This document shows positions 3,201 to 6,064 of a stretch of 6,064 nucleotides of DNA, in pieces. The translations under genes were made by a program, and so were the position numbers. The notes under the pieces were generated by a model. That model had not been told where the DNA came from. It made no database searches and saw nothing but the letters and a program-made list of their open reading frames with translations. Source of the stretch: Methanobacteriota archaeon (GTDB lineage Archaea > Altiarchaeota > Altiarchaeia > IMC4 > QMZM01); the NCBI GenBank assembly GCA_021731385.1, contig JAKFXM010000112.1:1-6064 (forward strand). The letters are read 5' to 3'. The first letter of the stretch is position 1, and each line of letters opens with the position of its first letter.

Positions 3201-6064
3201 AGAAGGGAGGTTAAAGTAGAGAAAGAGGGGATAGCAGTAAGGGTTCCAAGGGATGATCTTCCAAAGATAGAAAAAATTATAGCGACCGAAAGAGAAAGGG
3301 GCCATGAAGTAGAATATCAAAAACCAAAGAAAGAGGGAGAGATAGTCCCTGTAAGTATAAAAGCAGAACCATCGCTTATCCCGGAAATAGAAAAGGAGAT
3401 AAAGGAGGCAATAAATCTGATAAATCCCGAACTTGAAAGGATTATATCTGATATACAGAAAGAACTGAAAGGGGAGGGGATTGAAATTCCTGATCTTGAT
3501 ATTCAGAAGATTATAGAAGGTATTAAGTATCTGCCCGGGAATGCTGAATGGGTCATATTATCCGTAAGACTTGCAAAGGATATAAAGGATTCCCCTGATG
3601 TAAAGACAACTGAATCCCTGAATGAGATTGCCGTAAGAGTTCTAAGGGTTGCGGAGGAACTCTTTGAGATTGGCGAGGATGAGGAGGGGAGTATACGGAG
3701 TAATGTAATTAGTGAGATTCTGGAGAAGCAGAAGGAGAAAGCAATCAAAACAGCACAAGAGACATTATTAGACCACATTCCAAAGGAAGAAGAACTGAAA
3801 TTGATTGAATTCGGCTGTGGCTTTACCCCTGTCCTGTATCCAGATAACTTAAAGAAATCGGGTATTAGTGCCAGGGAAATTACACTGCTTGATGAAAGAG
3901 AACTTTCAATAATAGATGGTCTTAAAGGAACTAATTTCCTTAGGCATGATTTAAGGAATGAAATTTCAGAGGGATACAGAAGCAGATACAATCTAGTTAT
4001 CTCAAAGGATTTGATAAACTTAGAGGATATTGACAGGATCACTGAAAGAACTGATGAGGTTCTTGTAAATGGAGGAACAGCAATTCATTCAGCAGTTATA
4101 CCTATATTGGAAAAAATCCCGGGCTTGAAAGAAGCCACGGAGAGAGAGATTAAAGGCAGACTTGAAAGACTTCAGGAACGGTTTGTTGAAAAAGGTTATA
4201 AGACGGAGATAGTAAAGCAGCCTGTGCTGAGCGAAGTAAGAGAGGTTGGTTTGGACCTCTACATGCTTATTGTTAATAAACCTGCAGAAGCTGGCAGAGA
4301 GGCAGTAGAAAAATCCCGCGAGGAACTAAGGGGATATAAGGAAGCAGGGGAAAAAGGAGTAAAAGTAAAACCAGAAGAACAAATCCGCCCGACCATAACA
4401 TCATTCACAGGTAAATCCTTCTCCATCGGCTCTGAAGAACTCAATAATTATATAAAAGAAAGGAAGGAAGAAGATCCGGCAAGGGTAAATCTAATTCTCA
4501 TAAGAGAAGGCAACATGAAGAGAGAGGCCATAGTTCCTCTTACCGAATTGCCTGTTGAAATTCAGGAATATATCGCTGGAAAAGGAATCAAATCCGATAA
4601 GGATGGAATTTACAGGATTCCGGCAGGTGAATACAAGAAACTTACTACTAAGGAGTTTGAGCCTGTTTCTTTCGGGATGGGGATTGTGCCGGTTCAGGGT
4701 ATCGGTGCAAGCATCAGCAAGTTAGGAAAAATTCTTGAAGGGATTGAGGGGATAGGTCAGAGCCTGGTATACCGATTAACTTCAGAGGAGATAGGCGCAT
4801 ATCATAAATCCCTAACTGAGAACATTAAGGTTATTGGTGCGGGCTTTGAGGAGGTAGTTGATCCAAAGCACGAGATTGTTAATGAAAACGAAACGATATT
4901 GAACAGAAAGGATGCATCTAATTTCTATGTCTTCACCAGGAAAGACAACAGAGGTATAATTGTAATCTTCAGCAATCCATCAACTGATGAAGAGAATCTT
5001 AAAAAAGAAGGGGTTATCCTAAGGTTTAGATATACTGGCGGTGATTTCAACAAATGGATGAACACTGTCCTGAAGAAGATAGAATCATCCTCTGAAAGCA
5101 AACCGAAAGACAGATATTTTGCCAATATGCACTCGCATTGGGGCACTGTAAATGATAAGTATATAGATGAGGGGGTGTCTCCTGCAAAAGATGTACTTCG
5201 CGAGTTAATGCTTTATCACTATGACATTGATGGATCCGGTTCTCACTACCACTACAATAAACAGGAATATGACGAATGGAGGATCAGGCTGGGAATGGGG
5301 GATGTTGAATTTAAGGATTATGCAACCGGGGAACTATTTAATGACGCCATAAATTTAGCAAATTCCGTTGGTATCAGGAAGGTACCTGCCCTTGAATTTC
5401 ATATACCGATAGGCTACAGGGAGAAAAAAGGCAGGATTGCAGGTACAAATGACGGTCCACATCTAATGCTATGGTTTTCAGACCTTGAGACCATGGAGAA
5501 ATGTAGGAAAGAACTGAATGATATGTGCAGGGATCTTCCACTATCATCAGAAACACCACTGCCAATCAGGTCTGACAAAAATGGGATAGACATGTTTAAG
5601 GTGCTGGAGGTACTGAACAGATACAGAAAGGCGGGGAAACTTGCTGTTGGAATTTCACATCCGGTAGTACATGGCTTAACTGAAGGCTCATTTGGGCTGT
5701 TAAATTATGTGACTGAGGGCAAGATGGAGCCATGGGAATTCTGTGAAATAATTGAGAATTACATTGATTCGATAGAAAACTTCAATCTGTATAATGCACC
5801 CTACTTTAGCAAACTCAGCTTTAGGAATATTGAGCACAAGTTTAAGGATGAAAGGAACAAAAAATTCCTTGATCTATTTGGTCTTAAATATGATGAGGAA
5901 AACAAAGACATTGATGCCCAGTTAAGGAAGAAAATAGAGGAAAATGGCTTTGGGGATGATCTTTATGCTAATTCTTTGTGTCTGCTTCTTGGATTTTGTT
6001 TAAGGGGTAAGAAGTCTCTTCATACAGGGACTGATCAAAACAAATTTGAAGGTAACCAGTATTC
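3..6064 (+). CDS. Giant multidomain protein, internal fragment (both ends outside the window)
   Basis: This frame stays open through every codon from base 3 to the window edge (2,020 full codons). The other two plus-strand frames are stopped within the first 60 bases. The translation reads as real protein: recognisable motifs of GNAT, gamma carbonic anhydrase (twice), class I methyltransferase and PHP families follow each other in one frame, separated by Glu/Lys-rich helices. The true start and stop lie outside, so the full protein is longer than 2,020 residues. No signal peptide or convincing membrane helix is seen; the most hydrophobic short runs (residues 543-551, WWILGNFVW, and a Leu/Cys patch near 1992-2000) are too short. 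Cysteine is rare. The catalytic-type domains are partly degenerate, so the protein may be as much scaffold as enzyme. The overall function is unknown. The architecture and size suggest an Omnitrophota-like giant protein, which is inference only. Confidence 0.95.
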   Translation, partial: MAVRGGYQERGIGERMFDTAIEEASKKGLKTVSADFNINQPQARFYIKKTEEFKHSIQDIEFYSKLGIETIKRVTYYIEEELPSKPEEVRKLATEILQDIEKEGITKIKDEEREEFVKKTTPLIEKGILTADVRNDKELVKNFIENSDKVVKNYDILTDYLLINPLHDSELLLSEDDAIWIRKIVENNPDIKAIYENPEATKVEVQSRIRRNLRLREVSGISAGKLSAGNELQNTVEEATRDLILELNDKIPNDKKIKTDDGGLITKSTNIFNRDQNLGEQVSKLIEDGIIAPEDIVLALKEVGTEKNITQPRKEKAREMLEFIVVKLNEIESDKGVPEYRRLRIPGNIIRNPEKIPEIADIILGRDTYAYTDEDIEDLVNLLDLGEDLSEYRIRCLFRSKSPKAFEVLVMYGEPGILKDVAEGLRSDKSYKRIEKKLNNVLKNIEKRSGLISSVREIADEWRENTKLIEKLDEYAREEGRIAGRKDDLIWEKFTPEEFIDALRDIETESNRGTILNSLTSIAENAGIKIPSIISDDLDRLSWWILGNFVWPSARVDKQVRLRGDIFVAPLAVIEGDVIIGRGTNIQDWAVIRAGEGEKIRIGERGSVPHQTEITGNVDIGYHAFCGIGAKIQYAKIGHGFRVELGAEVIGRSDNPVKIDDMRYIRAGVKVTPDSNQDELMKSGDMGIADKNYAFFKLNIDVVDVNFLEFVRGYPFVDGLLLSREPLISKSPVGESPQISEDVEIHPTAEVIGRVKIGKNVRIGGDVVIRNDEPGDNWIVIEDGAVIEEGVVLHALETEHHGHVLHGNFADEKNKIVIRIGKNVKLRRNCQVHGPATVGDNSEIDEGARVFKAFLGKGVRVGKDAKVWKGANVGDNVVIGNGCVVEFEIPADAVIPDGAVVRTEKDLEVLEIKEEKPIPGGLWVLKPEEFRRIHLAGIEELEEEARKKLAEFGFSEEEIEKFLPTAIRLISNNEEFTKENLAVNYIRNELLEENIDLKISDIREIIHNSLNLRWIADAVSNAHELSRKNNLPLVESAILLYKHGIEKFGEKIEDIRNAVIAEIAERRREVKVEKEGIAVRVPRDDLPKIEKIIATERERGHEVEYQKPKKEGEIVPVSIKAEPSLIPEIEKEIKEAINLINPELERIISDIQKELKGEGIEIPDLDIQKIIEGIKYLPGNAEWVILSVRLAKDIKDSPDVKTTESLNEIAVRVLRVAEELFEIGEDEEGSIRSNVISEILEKQKEKAIKTAQETLLDHIPKEEELKLIEFGCGFTPVLYPDNLKKSGISAREITLLDERELSIIDGLKGTNFLRHDLRNEISEGYRSRYNLVISKDLINLEDIDRITERTDEVLVNGGTAIHSAVIPILEKIPGLKEATEREIKGRLERLQERFVEKGYKTEIVKQPVLSEVREVGLDLYMLIVNKPAEAGREAVEKSREELRGYKEAGEKGVKVKPEEQIRPTITSFTGKSFSIGSEELNNYIKERKEEDPARVNLILIREGNMKREAIVPLTELPVEIQEYIAGKGIKSDKDGIYRIPAGEYKKLTTKEFEPVSFGMGIVPVQGIGASISKLGKILEGIEGIGQSLVYRLTSEEIGAYHKSLTENIKVIGAGFEEVVDPKHEIVNENETILNRKDASNFYVFTRKDNRGIIVIFSNPSTDEENLKKEGVILRFRYTGGDFNKWMNTVLKKIESSSESKPKDRYFANMHSHWGTVNDKYIDEGVSPAKDVLRELMLYHYDIDGSGSHYHYNKQEYDEWRIRLGMGDVEFKDYATGELFNDAINLANSVGIRKVPALEFHIPIGYREKKGRIAGTNDGPHLMLWFSDLETMEKCRKELNDMCRDLPLSSETPLPIRSDKNGIDMFKVLEVLNRYRKAGKLAVGISHPVVHGLTEGSFGLLNYVTEGKMEPWEFCEIIENYIDSIENFNLYNAPYFSKLSFRNIEHKFKDERNKKFLDLFGLKYDEENKDIDAQLRKKIEENGFGDDLYANSLCLLLGFCLRGKKSLHTGTDQNKFEGNQY
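243..782 (+). other. Unassigned charged helical region A1
   Basis: Residues 81-260 follow the GNAT-like domain without a break in frame. The sequence is dominated by Glu, Lys, Asp, Ile and Leu with helix-like spacing. Stretches such as PEEVRKLATEILQDIEKEG and DKELVKNFIENSDKVVKNY look like short amphipathic helices separated by Asn/Asp/Pro turns. No catalytic motif, cysteine pair, nucleotide-binding loop or membrane segment was recognised. The last part becomes polar, around NDKIPNDKKIKTDDGG, and looks like a flexible linker. A role as a spacer or protein-interaction scaffold is plausible but is only inferred from composition. Confidence 0.4.
783..1646 (+). other. Unassigned charged helical region A2
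   Basis: Residues 261-548 lie between the polar linker and the first beta-helix domain. They are predominantly helical by eye, with repeated short helices: LGEQVSKLIEDG, PEDIVLALKEVG, KAREMLEFIVVKLNEIE, DEDIEDLVNLLDLGEDL and SPKAFEVLVMYGEPGILKDV. The helix-turn-helix rhythm around residues 370-425 recalls alpha-solenoid (HEAT-like) packing, but I cannot demonstrate a repeat unit. A Trp-rich hydrophobic patch (WWILGNFVW, residues 543-551) leads straight into the carbonic anhydrase-like domain and may pack against or cap the first beta-helix coil. No enzyme motif was identified, so the function is unknown. Confidence 0.4.
1647..2168 (+). other. Gamma carbonic anhydrase-like beta-helix domain, copy 1 (incomplete metal site)
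   Basis: Residues 549-722 show left-handed beta-helix hexapeptide rhythm (for example VIEGDVIIGRGTNI). Recalled from memory, Cam of Methanosarcina thermophila aligns without gaps over long stretches: P-x-A...G-V-x-I-G...IR-x-x-EG, then S-x-x-HQ, then V-x-I-x-D-x-RYI-x-AG-x-x-VT. The Cam C-terminal helix signature (YA...N-x-x-VV-x-VN...GY) is also present near residues 690-715. The Arg59 equivalent is R593 (1779-1781) and Glu62 is E596, but Asp61 is Gly. The His117 equivalent is H610 (1830-1832), whereas the His122 position is Thr (T615, 1845-1847). The coil carrying Cam Gln75, Asp76, His81 and Glu84 appears deleted. In the family three His bind zinc or iron for CO2 hydration; this copy alone cannot assemble a full site. 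It is followed closely by copy 2. Confidence 0.82.
2211..2738 (+). other. Gamma carbonic anhydrase-like beta-helix domain, copy 2 (His117 replaced by Arg)
   Basis: Residues 737-912 form a second left-handed beta-helix with clear hexapeptide repeats (VIGRVKIGKNVRIGG). It retains the hallmark GVVLHALET and QVHGPA-x-VGDN segments of Cam. Family active-site equivalents: Arg59 = R770, Asp61 = D772, Glu62 = E773, His81 = H794 (2382-2384), Glu84 = E797, His122 = H833 (2499-2501). Gln75 and Asp76 are both Glu (E788, E789). The His117 position is Arg (R828, 2484-2486), so one of three metal ligands is missing. The insert after HALET is His-rich (EHHGHVLHG), which could supply alternative ligands. The domain ends with IPADAVIPDGAVV, the usual closing coil of the family. 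It lies about 14 residues after the terminal helix of copy 1, so the two are a fused tandem pair. Alone it would be expected to be impaired as a carbonic anhydrase. Confidence 0.87.
2739..3206 (+). other. Unassigned helical region B1 after the beta-helix pair
   Basis: Residues 913-1068 are rich in Glu, Lys, Ile and Leu with helical spacing. They start with a Pro-Gly-Gly turn and LWVLKPEEFRRI, then IEELEEEARKKLAEFGFSEEEIEKFL, a mixed segment with NYIRNELLEENIDLKISDIREI, and helices around NAHELSRKN and VESAILLYKHGIEKFGEKIED. The helix pair near residues 940-960 (FGFSEEEIEKFL) resembles a small helix-turn-helix packing unit such as those in helical-hairpin domains, but no specific family is recognised. 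In Cam-type enzymes a helix follows the beta-helix; the first helix here may play that role for copy 2. Function unknown. Confidence 0.4.
3207..3719 (+). other. Basic/acidic linker and helical region B2
   Basis: Residues 1069-1239 begin with a strand-prone, highly charged stretch (EVKVEKEGIAVRVPRDDL) and a segment alternating Lys, Glu and Pro (YQKPKKEGEIVPVSIKAEP) that looks like a flexible tether. Amphipathic helices follow: IPEIEKEIKEAINLINPELERI, then IQKIIEGIKYL and SLNEIAVRVLRVAEELFEIG. It separates the beta-helix pair from the methyltransferase-like domain. There are no catalytic motifs and no cysteines in this stretch. A structural spacer role is inferred from composition only. Confidence 0.35.
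3720..4283 (+). other. Class I SAM-dependent methyltransferase-like domain
   Basis: Residues 1240-1427 fit a Rossmann-type methyltransferase. After a lead-in helix comes motif I, LKLIEFGCGFTPVLYP, with E1269-F-G-C-G-F, matching the E/D-x-G-x-G-x glycine loop that binds S-adenosylmethionine. Next are a helix, the acidic end of strand 2 (ITLLDE, D1297/E1298) where an acidic residue normally holds the ribose hydroxyls, FLRHDLRN (D1316, motif III-like), and YNLVISKDLINL near residues 1329-1340 (motif IV-like strand plus helix). Later elements are VLVNGGTA, a long helix, and a closing pair of strands (YKTEIVKQP, LDLYMLIVNKP). The glycine loop is shorter in glycines than the classic G-x-G-x-G. The target substrate is not indicated. 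It could instead be a degenerate fold retained as scaffold. Confidence 0.58.
4284..5099 (+). other. Unassigned linker and alpha/beta region preceding the PHP domain
   Basis: Residues 1428-1699 begin with a charged helix (EAGREAVEKSREELRGYKEAGEKG) that tethers the methyltransferase-like domain. An alpha/beta region follows, with strands such as RVNLILIREG, KREAIVPLTEL and GIYRIPAGEY, then a Gly-rich turn segment around residues 1560-1585 (FGMGIVPVQGIGASISKLG), and later strands NFYVFTRKDNRGIIVIFSN and GVILRFRYTGGDF before the helix KWMNTVLKKIESSS. This last part looks like a compact small domain adjoining the PHP domain. I could not assign a family. The Gly-rich turn is not a P-loop, having no GxxxxGK[S/T]. 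Confidence 0.4.
5100..6064 (+). other. PHP-type metal-dependent phosphoesterase domain (truncated by the window end)
   Basis: Residues 1700-2020 carry the ordered motifs of the polymerase and histidinol phosphatase (PHP) superfamily. Motif I is N-x-H-x-H (H1710, H1712; bases 5130-5138). After SPAKDVLREL comes a His cluster (SHYHYN; H1748, H1750) at the TDH position. VPALEFH (E1798) matches the vPG-x-E strand, GPHLMLWF (H1820) the H-[IL]-L-x-Y strand, and LAVGISHP (H1886) the A-x-x-HP motif. IENFNLYN (E1925-N1931) matches the IE-x-x-N segment, and the final GTDQNKF (D2011) matches GSD-x-H. PHP proteins bind two or three metal ions and hydrolyse phosphoesters, as in histidinol phosphatase, polymerase-associated domains and YciV-type nucleases. 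Here the Asp of TDH appears replaced by Ser and the last His by Asn, so metal occupancy and activity are uncertain. The domain is essentially complete but any further C-terminal sequence is cut off. Confidence 0.75.

Noticed and set aside
3503..4042. Minus-strand open frame of 179 codons
   Set aside because: It overlaps the plus-strand methyltransferase-like motifs on the opposite strand. The plus frame explains the sequence.
4677..4745. Gly-rich segment as a possible nucleotide-binding P-loop
   Set aside because: The residues (FGMGIVPVQGIGASISKLG) do not fit GxxxxGK[S/T], and no Walker B partner is seen.

Overview
The window is filled by one uninterrupted plus-strand reading frame. It is open from base 3 to the last base, giving 2,020 complete codons plus two bases of the next. 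It has no in-frame stop, and neither a credible start nor an end inside the window. The piece is therefore an internal fragment of a giant multidomain protein. I see no second gene, RNA gene, promoter, terminator, mobile element, CRISPR array or intergenic gap. Residue numbers used here count from the codon at base 3, so residue = codon start / 3.

The organism cannot be fixed from one gene. The frame is AT-leaning and rich in Glu, Lys and Ile, with heavy use of ATA (Ile) and AGA/AGG (Arg). A chain this long that mixes intact and decayed enzyme domains with long charged helices resembles the giant proteins known from Omnitrophota and similar uncultivated bacteria. This is an inference with moderate to low confidence; a thermophilic or archaeal source is not excluded by sequence alone.

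Layout in order: (1) the C-terminal half of a GNAT-type acyltransferase fold (3-242). (2) About 1.4 kb of charged, mostly helical sequence of unknown function (243-1646), split by a polar linker near 745-840. (3) Two consecutive left-handed beta-helix domains of the gamma-class carbonic anhydrase (Cam/CcmM) family (1647-2168 and 2211-2738). (4) A second charged helical region (2739-3719). (5) A class I SAM-dependent methyltransferase-like Rossmann domain (about 3720-4283). (6) An unassigned linker and alpha/beta region (4284-5099). (7) A PHP-type metal-dependent phosphoesterase domain (5100 to the window end).

The most striking observation is in the carbonic anhydrase pair. Each copy lacks part of the Cam zinc site, and the losses are complementary. 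Copy 2 keeps the equivalents of His81 and His122 but has Arg in place of His117. Copy 1 keeps the His117 equivalent but has Thr in place of His122 and has lost the loop carrying His81. In Cam, His81 and His122 come from one subunit and His117 from its neighbour, so the two copies could together build one complete site at their interface. No signal peptide or convincing membrane segment is visible in this part of the protein, so this portion is probably cytoplasmic.
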